Counted from the stretch's first letter, positions 37,006 to 45,572 are shown. The stretch: 64,000 nt of DNA from Bog-159 sp035499555 (GCA_035499555.1 DATJYO010000073.1:62001-126000), one strand, 5' to 3'. Numbers and translations: made by a program. The notes: generated by a model not told the origin, from the sequence alone.

Positions 37006-38131
37006 TCAGAGCGCGCGCGCGATCAATTCTTCCAACTGATCGCGCCGCAGCCCGATGGGATTCGCTTTCATGCTGTTCGCAGCCGCGGCCTTTTCGGCCA
37101 GCGCCGGCGCATCGGCCAGGCGGACTCCGTAAGCCCGCAACGGCGGGATCTCCAGATCGCGGCACAGTTGCTCGACCCAGGTCGCTCCGTCTTCCGGCCG
37201 GGCGCTTTCATGGCCGCTGAGGACGCGCGCGACCTCCGCATAGCGGTCCAATGCGGCTTGCACGCCGGCACTGCGCAGCGCCGCGATGTTCACGCGCATG
37301 GTGTGCGGCAACAGGGCCGCGCATGGCGCCGTGCGGCGCGGCGAACATGCCGCCCAGGGGCGCGGCGAGGCCGTGAACCGCGCCCAGACCGGCGTTGGCG
37401 AGGGCCAGGCCCCCCAGCAGGCTGGCGCACGACATGTCGGTCCGCGCCGCCCGGTCCTGGCCGTCGCGCCAGGCCCGCCGCAACGCGGATGCCGCCAGCC
37501 GCATGCCTTCTATGCAGTACAGGTCCGTTAAGCGGTTGGCGCGAATCGACACGTACGGTTCAATGAGCTGCGTCAAGGCGTCCAATCCGGTACTGGCGGT
37601 GAGCGCCGGGGGCAGGTCGAAGGTTAGCTCCGGATCTACCACGGCCAGGCTCGGCAGCAAATGCGGACCGCGCAGGCTGGCCTTGACATTGTGCTCCGGC
37701 GAGCCCAGAACCGCATTACGGGTTACCTCCGAGCCGGTGCCCGCGGTCGTCGGGATGGCAAGGAATGGTGCGGATGGCAGCTTGAGCGGCCGGCCCTGCC
37801 CCACGACCTCCAGATAATCGAGGGGGTCGCCTCCATTTCCCAACATCGCGGCGATCGCCTTACCCGCATCGATGGCGCTGCCCCCGCCCATGGCGATCAC
37901 CAGGTCGCAGGATTCCGCGCGCGCCTGGCGCGTTCCCAGCCGGACCGTTTCCACCTCCGGTTCCCCGTGGACGGGGAACCGTGCGCCCTCCAATCCGAGA
38001 CGGCCCACATCCGCCGAGCGCCTGGTGACGAGCAACGCGCGCCGCCCCATCTCCCGCGCCGCCGCCGGTACATCCCGCACCGTTCCTGCGCCGAAGATGA
38101 TCCGCGCGGCAGTGGCGAATTCAAAACGCAT
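37006..38131 (-). pseudogene. Frameshifted iron-containing alcohol dehydrogenase / maleylacetate reductase
   Basis: The first frame (from 38131) gives a typical type III Fe-ADH: MRFEFATAARIIFGAGTV, AMGGGSAIDAGKA, PTTAGTGSEVTRNAV, STGLDALTQLIEPYVS and GAVHGLAAPLGG..APHGAM. Near 37320-37324 the reading moves to another frame, which supplies the missing C-terminal domain (AALLPHTMRVNI ... NPIGLRRDQLEELIARAL). Expected sequence is ATGTGCGCGGCC and observed ATGCGCGGCC, so loss of one TG unit explains the break. Without correction the protein would lack about 100 C-terminal residues. It follows the quinol-monooxygenase-like gene by 6 bases. It could be a recent mutation or an assembly error. Confidence 0.8.
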
Positions 38132-38137
38132 GCCGCC

Positions 38138-38443
38138 TTACCAGCCCTCGTCGGCGGGAAAAGCGTTGGCATACTTCACGCTGGTGCGCGGCTCCGCCAT
38201 CATCTCGGCTACCGTGTCCCGCCAGGCGGCGTAGTGCGCGGTCTGTTTGTGCGCGGCGGTCGCGGCGCCGGTGCGGTACACCTCCACCAGGACGAACTGC
38301 GAAGGCGCGTCGGCCTGCTGCAGCACATCGAAGCGCGCGATGCCCGGCTCCTTCACGCTCTCCCGGGCGTTGGCGATAGTAGCCGCGCGGAATGCTTCCA
38401 CGAACTCGGGCTTCACCCGAACGTGAACCTGCACGATCAGCAT
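38138..38443 (-). CDS. Putative quinol monooxygenase (ABM/LsrG-like domain)
   Basis: This 101-residue cytoplasmic protein of the antibiotic biosynthesis monooxygenase fold has the typical segments MLIVQVHVRVKPEFVEAFRAAT, EPGIARFDVLQQ, SQFVLVEVYR and HKQTAHYAAWRDTV. Relatives (YgiN, LsrG) are dimeric cofactor-free oxygenases or isomerases acting on quinols or small metabolites. It lies 6 bases upstream of the Fe-ADH gene and downstream of a TetR gene on the same strand, suggesting one unit for turnover of an aromatic or small carbonyl compound. Confidence 0.82.
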   Translation of the reverse strand: MLIVQVHVRVKPEFVEAFRAATIANARESVKEPGIARFDVLQQADAPSQFVLVEVYRTGAATAAHKQTAHYAAWRDTVAEMMAEPRTSVKYANAFPADEGW

Positions 38444-38490
38444 GCATCCATCGTATAACGCCGGTGCGGGCCCATCCGAGCTTCAGCGCA

Positions 38491-39108
38491 CTACGCCCGC
38501 AAATAGGCCAGGATGGCCCGTACGGTCTCGGCCCTGGCACCCGCCAGGGACAGGCCGGGGGGCCGCCGGAACATCGCGCCGTGGGAGAGCGACTCGACCA
38601 TGTGGGCGGCCACGAAGGCCAGTTTGTCCGGATTGCGGCGGGTCTTGAGTTCCCGCGCCCGCGCCGCGATCGCCAGCCGAAAAACGCCGTGCAGGCGCAC
38701 GGCGAAGTGCCGCGTCCATTCGGCGTGGGGCGGAGTTTGGGCCGATAGCAGCGCGTGCAACTCGGGGTCGCGGGCATGGGCGTCGATCATGGCGTCCACG
38801 ATGGCCCGCAGCAGATCCGGGAGCGCGGAGGAGGCGTGGTCCACCAGGGCGGTCTGCATCGACTGGTCGATCTCCTGTATGTGGCGTTCGTGCAAGGCGC
38901 TGAAGATCGCCTGCTTATCGGGGAAGTACTGATACAAAGAGCCGATGCTCACACCCGCGACCTCGGCGATTCGGTTGGTCGTGACAGCGCCGGCCCCCTC
39001 GCGCTTCAGAAGCCTCACCACGGCATCCAGGATGGCCTGGACGGTTTGGCGGGATCGCTTTTGTTTGGGTGTGCGCCGGCCGGAACCCGCGCGCGCTGTG
39101 GAGCCCAT
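38491..39108 (-). CDS. TetR/AcrR-family transcriptional regulator
   Basis: This 205-residue regulator has an N-terminal DNA-binding domain (residues about 18-65) with VTTNRIAEVAGVSIGSLYQYFPDKQAIF, the classic TetR helix-turn-helix and following Y-x-Y/F-F-x-x-K pattern. The C-terminal 130 residues form the helical ligand-binding and dimerisation domain. It is divergent from the NmrA-like reductase gene; a 7-bp-arm inverted repeat in the shared intergenic region is a candidate operator. It probably also controls the monooxygenase and Fe-ADH genes downstream. Confidence 0.9.
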   Translation of the reverse strand: MGSTARAGSGRRTPKQKRSRQTVQAILDAVVRLLKREGAGAVTTNRIAEVAGVSIGSLYQYFPDKQAIFSALHERHIQEIDQSMQTALVDHASSALPDLLRAIVDAMIDAHARDPELHALLSAQTPPHAEWTRHFAVRLHGVFRLAIAARARELKTRRNPDKLAFVAAHMVESLSHGAMFRRPPGLSLAGARAETVRAILAYLRA

Positions 39109-39188
39109 GGCTCCAGTTTAACCAAACATGAGCAACATTCACAATATATCTGCAGTCGACCCGGAGGGACCGTGTTTCCGCCGCGCAT

Positions 39189-39210
39189 CGAATTGCGAGT
39201 ATACAATTCG
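39189..39210. promoter_or_regulatory. Candidate TetR operator
   Basis: CGAATTG (39189-39195) and CAATTCG (39204-39210) are perfect inverted arms with an 8-base spacer. The repeat sits between the divergent TetR and NmrA-like genes and covers a TATACA sequence that could be the -10 box of the rightward gene. Confidence 0.5.
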
Positions 39211-39242
39211 GCTTGTCCCACATTAACCTGGAAATTGTAAAC

Positions 39243-40109
39243 ATGACTAATACTCATAAATTGACGTACCTGATTACCGGCGCCACCGGAGATGTTGGAT
39301 CGAAAGCCGTCGCCCACCTCCTCGCACGGGGCGAACGGCCCCGCGTATTCGTGCGGGACGCGGCGCAGGCCCGTCTCCGATTCGGCGACGGAGTCGACGT
39401 ATTCCAGGGTGATTTCGCCGATCCGGCATCGCTCGAGCGGGCTCTCGCCGGCGTAGACCGGCTGCTCCTGGTAACGGCCGGCCCCCGCCTTGGGGAATGG
39501 GACGCGGTGGCGGCGCACAAAGCCAAGGCCGCCAACGTACAGCTTCTCGTCAAGCTCTCGTCCATGGACGTGGAGCAGGGGGTGGCGATTGGCGCCTGGC
39601 ACGAACTGGGAGAGCGCGCGGTGCGCGCGGCGGGCATATCGTTCACCTTTGTGCGTCCGACGGGGTTTATGTCGAACCTGCTGGCCTGGGCGCATTCCGT
39701 ACAGGCGGAAGGGGTGGTGCGCGCCTCCACCGGCGACGGCGGAAGGGCCTTCATTCACTCCGGCGATATCGCGGCGGTGGCCGTGCAGGCGCTGACCACG
39801 GCTGATTATGCGGGACAGGCATTGTCGATCACCGGCCCGGAGGCGTTGAGCTTTGCCGCGGCGACGGCCCGGATCGGCGCTGCACTGGGGAAGAATCTGC
39901 GATTCGAAGCCATCTCGGACGAGGAAGCCGGCCGGCGGTTCGCTGACACCGGTGCTTCCCCCGAAGAGACCAGCGCGCATGTAGAGTTGTGGCGCGCGAT
40001 TCGCGAAGGACGATTGGCAACGGTTACCGACACCGTGGAACGTGTTCTGGGCCGCCAGCCGATCCCGCTGGACCGGTGGATCGCCGAGAATCTGGAGGCG
40101 TTTCGTTGA
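39243..40109 (+). CDS. NmrA-like NAD(P)-binding oxidoreductase / regulator
   Basis: This 288-residue atypical short-chain dehydrogenase has the Rossmann motif YLITGATGDVGSKAV, then FVRDAAQ, the turnover segment VDRLLLVTAG, VKLSSMDV and FTFVRPTGFMSNLL. It resembles NmrA/YtfG quinone reductases. The catalytic Tyr-x-x-x-Lys is not evident; ARAGE-like ends (ISDEEAGRRF) are also typical of this group. The ATG at 39243 was preferred to an upstream in-frame start at 39213. It is probably controlled by the divergent TetR regulator. Confidence 0.82.
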   Translation: MTNTHKLTYLITGATGDVGSKAVAHLLARGERPRVFVRDAAQARLRFGDGVDVFQGDFADPASLERALAGVDRLLLVTAGPRLGEWDAVAAHKAKAANVQLLVKLSSMDVEQGVAIGAWHELGERAVRAAGISFTFVRPTGFMSNLLAWAHSVQAEGVVRASTGDGGRAFIHSGDIAAVAVQALTTADYAGQALSITGPEALSFAAATARIGAALGKNLRFEAISDEEAGRRFADTGASPEETSAHVELWRAIREGRLATVTDTVERVLGRQPIPLDRWIAENLEAFR

Positions 40110-40206
40110 GCTGTGCGCGCCACCGCGTTGAAAATCAAGCCGGCAAATGTTCAGCCGGACGTAACCGTTGACGCGTTGCCGGCGCCCGTATCGGTTCGAG
40201 TGATAA

Positions 40207-40356
40207 AGATACGCGAGACCGCGCACCGCCGCCGACAACGTGGAGCGCTTGGGCGTCGCCTGCGCCACGGATGCCTTCTCGCAGGTGATGAAAGAATTCT
40301 GGCCGGACGTCAAACGCGCCCTCTTTTACCGGCACGGCGCCCGGCAGCGGGAATGA
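40207..40356 (+). pseudogene. Remnant of an acidobacterial exported-protein C-terminus
   Basis: Directly after two in-frame stops (TGA TAA at 40201-40206), 49 codons encode DNVERLGVACATDAFSQVMKEFWPDVKRALFYRHG and then a stop. The KEFWPDVKRxLF ending resembles, from memory, a recurrent C-terminus of exported hypothetical proteins of Acidobacteriota; I cannot verify this here. Nothing matching the rest of such a protein is upstream, so this appears to be a decayed 3' fragment. Confidence 0.4.
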
Positions 40357-40357
40357 T

Positions 40358-41539
40358 CTATACCGCCGCCTTTCCGGCGTCGCCCGCCAGCAGGCGTTGC
40401 CGGGTATCGCGATCGAAAGCCAGGTCGATACAGGTCCACGCCATGCTCAAGGCGCCGTCGTGGAGCGCCTGATCGGCATCCGGGGTGATGCAATGCGCGG
40501 TGAATTCCGGTTGGTGGTTGACTGCGGGCAGGGAATGGATGCCGATCATCGGATGGATCGACGGCATGGCCCGCGACACGTTGCCCATGTCCGTGGAGCC
40601 GGTGGGCCGCGTCTCCCACTCGCCAAGGTTTGGAAAACTCCGCCCCAATGCCTCCGAGTTTCGCCGGTAGAAGCTCGCCATGGTTTCGTCGTGCCGCATT
40701 TCGGCGTACGGCTTGTCGCCGCCGGCGATCGCCATTTGAGCGCCGGTGGCGATGGCGCCCGCCTCGAAACAACGGTGAACTTTGGGGCGCAGCTCGGTTA
40801 ACTGGTCGAGCGTCTCCGAGCGGATGATGTACCGGGCCGCGGTATGCGCCGGGACCACGTTGGGGGCCGCCCCGCCATCGGTCACGATGCCGTGGATGCG
40901 ATCGGTGGAACGGATATGCTGCCGCAACAATCCGAGCGCCGTCTGCGCCACTGTGAGGGCGTCGCCGGCGTTGATGCCCAGTTCTGGAAATGCAGAGGCG
41001 TGAGACTCCTTCCCGGTGTAGTGAACTTCAAACATGGAGGCGGCGATGATCTTCGCCCGGAGCATATCGAAAGGCGCGGGGTGCACCATCATAGCCGCGT
41101 GGATGCCGCGGAAGGCGCCGCGCTCGAGCAGCAGAATCTTGCCGCTGGCGTTGCCCACCTCCTCGGCCGGAGTGCCTAAGACCGTCACCGTCAGGCCGGC
41201 CTCGTCCGCCACCTCGGCCGCCGCCAGCGCCGCGCCGACCGCGGAGGCGGCGATAATATTGTGCCCGCACGCGTGGCCGATGCCCGGCAGGCAATCGTAT
41301 TCCGCGCAGATTCCGATATTCAGGGGGCCCGCTCCGCACCGGGCCACGAATGCGGTAGGCATATCGCAGATGCCCTTTTGGACCGTGAAACCGGCGTCGG
41401 CCAGCGCCTCGCACAACCAGGCGGACGACTTCTCCTCCTCGAAGCCGAGCTCCGGATGGGCGTGGATTCTGTGGCTCAGCCCGACCAGGCCGTCGTAAGC
41501 CGATTCGAAACGCTTCCGCGCCGCGGACTTGAGTTCCAT
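40358..41539 (-). CDS. M20-family amidohydrolase (AbgB / N-acyl amino acid hydrolase-like)
   Basis: This 393-residue cytoplasmic metallohydrolase has the M20D signatures: LSHRIHAHPELGFEE, AEYDCLPGIGHACGHNI (metal ligands and the CGHN motif), GTPAEEVGNASGK with the catalytic Glu pair, YTGKESHASAFPELG in the dimerisation lid, and a C-terminal metal region near TGSTDMGNVS. Family members remove acyl or aminobenzoyl groups from amino acids. The precise substrate cannot be read from sequence. It is divergent from the radical SAM gene 54 bases away. Confidence 0.87.
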   Translation of the reverse strand: MELKSAARKRFESAYDGLVGLSHRIHAHPELGFEEEKSSAWLCEALADAGFTVQKGICDMPTAFVARCGAGPLNIGICAEYDCLPGIGHACGHNIIAASAVGAALAAAEVADEAGLTVTVLGTPAEEVGNASGKILLLERGAFRGIHAAMMVHPAPFDMLRAKIIAASMFEVHYTGKESHASAFPELGINAGDALTVAQTALGLLRQHIRSTDRIHGIVTDGGAAPNVVPAHTAARYIIRSETLDQLTELRPKVHRCFEAGAIATGAQMAIAGGDKPYAEMRHDETMASFYRRNSEALGRSFPNLGEWETRPTGSTDMGNVSRAMPSIHPMIGIHSLPAVNHQPEFTAHCITPDADQALHDGALSMAWTCIDLAFDRDTRQRLLAGDAGKAAV

Positions 41540-41593
41540 GTGCGCTCCCTGAACTCACCTATTCTAGCCGACCAGCGGAAGACAAGATATGTT

Positions 41594-42916
41594 ATGCATA
41601 TCGTCAGCCGAACCAGGATGCCGAAACTCCTCCTGATCACCGCCTCCTCGGATGGGATCCGCCGGGCGCGCAGGTCGCGATTCTTGAACTTCCAGCAGAT
41701 CACCATGCCCTATCTGGCCGCCATGGTTCCAGCCGGTTGGCAGGTGGCCCACGTGGATGAGGAGGCCGAACAGATCGACTGGACCGCACAACCCGATGTG
41801 GTGGGCATCACGTTCCATACGCCTAGCGCGTACCACGCCTACGATCTGGCAGAACGGTTCCGCAAGCGGGGCGCTTGTGTGGTCATGGGCGGTCCGCACG
41901 TGACTCTGCTTCCGGAGGAGGCCGGCCGGCATGCGGACGTCATTTTTGTCGGCGAAGCCGAAGGCCTATGGGCGGACTTCTTACACGAGTTCGCGGCGGG
42001 GGCCTATCGGCGCATCTATCAGCCGGCCGGCCCGCCGTCTCTGGAAGGTGTGCCCATGGCGCGCAAGACGCTCTATCATCGGCGCGATTTTACCAGCGGC
42101 GTTCTGTTTGCGACCAGGGGATGCCCCAACCGCTGCGATTTTTGCGCGATTGCGGTCATGTATCCGCGCGGGTTGCGCAAGCGGCCCGTCCCGGAAGTGG
42201 CGGCCGAATACGGTTCTTTTCCCGGCAAGAGGATCATCTTCTGGGACGACAATATCGTCGCCGACCGGGAGTACGCCAAAGAGCTGTTCCGTGCCATCGC
42301 GCCTTACCGCAAGTGGTGGAGCAGTCAGGCCAGCATCCACGTGGCGCGCGACGACGAGCTTCTGGACGCCGCGGCCGAGAGCGGATGCAAGCAGTTGTTC
42401 CTGGGCCTGGAGTCGGTCTCCCAATCGAGCATGGAGGAGGTCCGCAAAGGGTTCAACAGGGTGGACGATTATGCCCGCATCGTCGCGCGGGTCCATGCCC
42501 ATGGGATTGCCGTCCAAGCCGGGATCGTTTTCGGCTTCGACCACGACACGCCGGCGATCTTCCGCGACACGCTCGATTTCCTGGAGGACGCCGGTGTGCA
42601 GAACGCGACGTTCAACATCCTGACGCCGTATCCGGGCACGCCGCTATTTGAGCGGCTGGACGGCCAGGGCCGCATCCTGACCCGGGACTGGCGGAAATTC
42701 AATGGCCGGACTGACGTCGTCTTTCAGCCGCGGCGGATGAGCGCGGACGAACTCCTGGCGGGATTCCGCTACGCGAACCGGCGTTTCTACTCTCTTCCCA
42801 GCGTGGCCAAAAGGCTCTGCCGATCCCCGGTTCAGATGTGGTGGACCCTGCCGTTGAACCTGGCGTATGTGGCGGCGTGGAAACGCAGCGGGATGCAGCA
42901 TGGGGAAAACGCGTAA
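41594..42916 (+). CDS. B12-binding-domain radical SAM protein
   Basis: The product is 440 residues. The N-terminal 150 form a cobalamin-binding-like Rossmann domain (VVGITFHTPSAYHAYDLAERF, CVVMGGPHVTLLPEEA, FVGEAEG), although the DxHxxG heme-like ligand motif is absent, as in many of this group. The radical SAM core has Cys177, Cys181 and Cys184 (TRGCPNRCDFCAI) for the [4Fe-4S] cluster. IIFWDDNIVAD, KQLFLGLESVSQ and NILTPYPGTPLF are shared with HpnJ/HpnR-type and methylthiotransferase-like relatives. The C-terminal region resembles DUF4070. The substrate is unknown; lipid or secondary-metabolite modification is possible. A start at 41618 is an alternative. Confidence 0.85.
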   Translation: MHIVSRTRMPKLLLITASSDGIRRARRSRFLNFQQITMPYLAAMVPAGWQVAHVDEEAEQIDWTAQPDVVGITFHTPSAYHAYDLAERFRKRGACVVMGGPHVTLLPEEAGRHADVIFVGEAEGLWADFLHEFAAGAYRRIYQPAGPPSLEGVPMARKTLYHRRDFTSGVLFATRGCPNRCDFCAIAVMYPRGLRKRPVPEVAAEYGSFPGKRIIFWDDNIVADREYAKELFRAIAPYRKWWSSQASIHVARDDELLDAAAESGCKQLFLGLESVSQSSMEEVRKGFNRVDDYARIVARVHAHGIAVQAGIVFGFDHDTPAIFRDTLDFLEDAGVQNATFNILTPYPGTPLFERLDGQGRILTRDWRKFNGRTDVVFQPRRMSADELLAGFRYANRRFYSLPSVAKRLCRSPVQMWWTLPLNLAYVAAWKRSGMQHGENA

Positions 42917-42930
42917 ACTGGTGGAATTCC

Positions 42931-43584
42931 ATGCCGGATGCGAGTCAGCTCCCGCCAATCGAGTATCGTATCTACGCGCCCGGCGACGCGGACAACCTGA
43001 CGCGGCTGCTGGCCGAAACGTTCAGCCGCCGGGATCCGCCGGCAGTCGCGGCCGGTTTGACGCCCGCGGAGTTCGAGGCTTTCGTGCGCTTGTGGTGCCC
43101 CAAAGCCGCCGCCGAAGGGCTGACCGTCGTAGCGCAAGATGCGAACACGCAGGAGTTGGCGGGCGCTTTGCTTGCCGAAGACAGTGCCACGCCCTGGCCT
43201 GAGGGAATAGACACGCTGAGTCCCAAATTCGAGCCTATATTCGACATTCTGGGGCAGCTCGACGGGGAGTATCGGACGGATCGGAATCCGGTCCCCGGCG
43301 AGTCGATTCACCTGTTTCTCCTCGGCGTGGCGGAATCCGCCGCCGGCCGGGGTGTGGCGCAACACCTGGTTTCCACCTGCCTCGCGTATGGAGTGTCGCG
43401 GGGCTACCGGGTGGCGGTCACCGAAGCCACCAACCCGGTTTCCCAGCATGTTTTCCGGAAGCTCGGATTCACGGAGCGCGTACGGCGGTCCTACGCGGAT
43501 CATCGCTTCGCCGGGCGCGCCGTCTTTGCGTCAATCGCCGCGCAGGGCGGCCCCATTCTGATGGACAAAACGCTGTCGCCTTAG
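42931..43584 (+). CDS. GNAT-family N-acetyltransferase
   Basis: The product is 217 residues. The acetyl-CoA binding signature is VAESAAGRGVAQHLVSTCLAYGVSRGY followed by TEATNPVSQHVFRKLGF. The N-terminal half (IYAPGDADNLTRLLAETFSRR, FVRLWCPKAAAEG) resembles aminoglycoside- or amine-acetyltransferase-like GNATs acting on small molecules. The acceptor is unknown. ATG at 42931 has GGTGGA 5 bases upstream and lies 14 bases after the radical SAM gene. The 3' end overlaps the convergent MDR gene by 4 bases. Confidence 0.82.
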   Translation: MPDASQLPPIEYRIYAPGDADNLTRLLAETFSRRDPPAVAAGLTPAEFEAFVRLWCPKAAAEGLTVVAQDANTQELAGALLAEDSATPWPEGIDTLSPKFEPIFDILGQLDGEYRTDRNPVPGESIHLFLLGVAESAAGRGVAQHLVSTCLAYGVSRGYRVAVTEATNPVSQHVFRKLGFTERVRRSYADHRFAGRAVFASIAAQGGPILMDKTLSP

Positions 43585-44549
43585 GGTGTGGCTCTGGCTG
43601 CTTCGGACCTGAGGTCCGCCGCCATGCCCGTCTTGTCGGCGACGTCAATCACGACTTTTCCGCGGCCCTGTCTGGGTGCGCGGCCGTCGTAGGTCGCGGG
43701 CGCCTGCGCGAACGGCAGCACCGTGTCCACTACCGTCCGCAGCCGTCCTTCATCCAGCAGGCGAGCGATTTCCGTCAACTGCTGCTGGTTTGGTTCGACG
43801 ATGAAGAAGGCCTGTTGGACGCGCGCGTCGTTTGAATTCTCGGCGGTGGAGACGACCGTAACCAGCCGCCCGCCCGGCTTCAAAACGCTCCAGGAGCGTT
43901 CCAGCGTTTCTCCGCCCACGGTGTCAAAAACGACATCCACGGGGCCGGCCTCTTCGAATCGCGATTCCCGATAGTCGATGACGGTCTTTGCGCCGAGTCC
44001 CAGCACGAAGTCGCGGTTTCGGGCCGACGCCGTAGCCATGACCTGCGCGCCCCGAATCCGCGCGAGCTGGACCGCGAATCCGCCTACGCCGCCGGCCGCT
44101 CCGTGTACCAGCACGCGTTCGCCGGCCTGGAGCCTGGCACGTGCAAAGAGCCCCTGCCAGGCCGTCAGCGCGGAAATCGGCACCGACGCGGCCTCGGCGT
44201 GGGTAAGGCTGCGCGGCTTGGCCGCCACCGCCTGGCCCGGCGCGACGCAGTATTCGGCCAGCGCGCCGTCGGCATACCAGTCGTTCATGCCGAAAACGTC
44301 CTGGCCGATCTGGAAGGAGCCGGCATCCTCGCCCATGGCGGCGACCACCCCGGAGAATTCATGGCAAGGAACCGCGCCCATGCGCGGCTCGCCGGTGCTC
44401 CGGTGCGATGTCGGGTACCAGGATAATTCGGTCGGAATCACACCGGCCGCATGCACGCGGATCAACAGCTCACCCCGTCCGGGTTGGGGCTGCGGAACCT
44501 CGCCCGCCGTTAGCGAACGCTGCCGATCATCGAGTCGAAAGATCCTCAC
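43581..44549 (-). CDS. MDR-family NADP-dependent oxidoreductase (quinone reductase type)
   Basis: The product is about 322 residues. It has the MDR opening EVPQPQPGRGELLIRVHAAGV, the quinone-oxidoreductase marker SALTAWQGLF, the nucleotide-binding motif VLVHGAAGGVGGFAVQLAR, VDVVFDTVGGETL and LKPGGRLVTVV. No zinc-binding Cys set is visible, so it is a zinc-free quinone oxidoreductase-like enzyme using NADPH. I favour the GTG at 44549 (V-R-I-F-R-L-D-D), although the frame is open to 44603; neither has a strong ribosome binding site. Confidence 0.82.
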   Translation of the reverse strand: MRIFRLDDRQRSLTAGEVPQPQPGRGELLIRVHAAGVIPTELSWYPTSHRSTGEPRMGAVPCHEFSGVVAAMGEDAGSFQIGQDVFGMNDWYADGALAEYCVAPGQAVAAKPRSLTHAEAASVPISALTAWQGLFARARLQAGERVLVHGAAGGVGGFAVQLARIRGAQVMATASARNRDFVLGLGAKTVIDYRESRFEEAGPVDVVFDTVGGETLERSWSVLKPGGRLVTVVSTAENSNDARVQQAFFIVEPNQQQLTEIARLLDEGRLRTVVDTVLPFAQAPATYDGRAPRQGRGKVVIDVADKTGMAADLRSEAARATP

Positions 44550-44635
44550 GTCTGGTAAGGATGACCGTGAGGATCTCCCAGTTGCGCAATTGAACGGGGG
44601 CACAGCCGCGCGATTGTGATTTATCGCCCTATACT

Positions 44636-45100
44636 TCAGATCAAGCCTTCCAAACGCACGTAGCTGGCCTCCATGCCGTGTTCCATACCCGTAGCCAGCA
44701 TGGCGGCCCGCGTTTGGGCATCCGGCAAGGTCATGCGGATGGTCATCAGCGTACCGCTGCCATCGGGATCGAATCGCGTTTCCACGTGGTTGTCCGGCGT
44801 GGGATCGGGCAGGTGCATGCGTTCCACGTGGACGATCCTGCTGTGCGGTTCGAGCGCTGTGAATTCTCCGGTTATGTAGAAGTCGCCGCCTTTACCGTTC
44901 GTCCATTCGTAACGGAACTTTCCGCCCGGCCGCGCATCGTTGATGCAGACCGGCATCGTCCAGCCATCCGGGCCGAGCAGCCATTTCTGGATGAGGGCCG
45001 GGTCGGTGTGCGCGCGGTACAGCGCCTCCGGCGGCGCGGCGAAGCGCCGAGTCACCACCACGTGTGTGTCACCTTCGGTTTTGATCGTCATCTTGCTCAT
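44636..45100 (-). CDS. SRPBCC / AHSA1-like protein
   Basis: This 154-residue cytoplasmic protein has the activator-of-Hsp90-like START fold: VVVTRRFAAPPEALYRAHTDPALIQKWLLGP, GGKFRYEW, GEFTALEPHSRIVHVERM and TRFDPDGSGTLMTIRMTLP. Such proteins are regularly paired with ArsR regulators. Start and ArsR stop overlap by 4 bases (ATGA). It probably binds a hydrophobic ligand, but the identity is not known. Confidence 0.85.
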   Translation of the reverse strand: MSKMTIKTEGDTHVVVTRRFAAPPEALYRAHTDPALIQKWLLGPDGWTMPVCINDARPGGKFRYEWTNGKGGDFYITGEFTALEPHSRIVHVERMHLPDPTPDNHVETRFDPDGSGTLMTIRMTLPDAQTRAAMLATGMEHGMEASYVRLEGLI

Positions 45101-45435
45101 TTCTTTTTCTTTCCCTTCTCTGGTTTCATCCCGGCGAGGACTTCGTCCAGCCGGTCGTAGTTTTTCTCCAAAGCTTTGCGCAGCATGTCCAGCCACTGCT
45201 CCATGGCGTCGACCCCGGCCATCTCCAGCCGGCGGGGACGTTTGGTGCCCTCCACGCGCCGGCCGATCAGCCCCGCGTCTTCGAGCACCTTGAGGTGTTG
45301 GGAGATGGCGGGCTGGGTCATGGCGAACGGCTCCGCCAACTCCGTTACGGTCGCTTCGCCCTGGGCCAGCCGGGCGAGAATGGCGCGGCGGGTGGGATCG
45401 GCGAGGGCGGAGAAGGCGGCGTCCAGATTCAGCAA
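45097..45435 (-). CDS. ArsR-family winged-helix regulator
   Basis: This 112-residue regulator has the ArsR helix-turn-helix (AFSALADPTRRAILARLAQGEATVTELAEPF and TQPAISQHLKVLEDAGLIGRR). There are no metal-binding Cys/His motifs, so it belongs to the non-metal subgroup usually linked to SRPBCC partners. The start is a TTG at 45435 preceded by GGAG, and an in-frame TGA lies directly upstream, so no longer start exists. A TTGACA and an ATAAG/CTTAT inverted repeat upstream suggest autoregulation. Confidence 0.87.
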   Translation of the reverse strand: MLNLDAAFSALADPTRRAILARLAQGEATVTELAEPFAMTQPAISQHLKVLEDAGLIGRRVEGTKRPRRLEMAGVDAMEQWLDMLRKALEKNYDRLDEVLAGMKPEKGKKKK

Positions 45436-45458
45436 TCAGTGCACTCCATAGGTAATAG

Positions 45459-45485
45459 CTTATATAAGTATATGCTTATTGTCAA
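45459..45485 (-). promoter_or_regulatory. ArsR-SRPBCC promoter with overlapping inverted repeat
   Basis: Reading the minus strand, TTGACA (45485-45480) is followed by TATAAG (45464-45459) after a short 15-base spacer. The spacer contains the inverted repeat ATAAG-6-CTTAT (45464-45479), a plausible operator for the ArsR protein. Confidence 0.5.
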
Positions 45486-45572
45486 GGAAAATTTTCACGG
45501 GCGTGGCACGCGCCACCGATTAGGCGAGAAACCGGATAAAAAGACCGCTAACATATGTATTAGTCAAACCCT

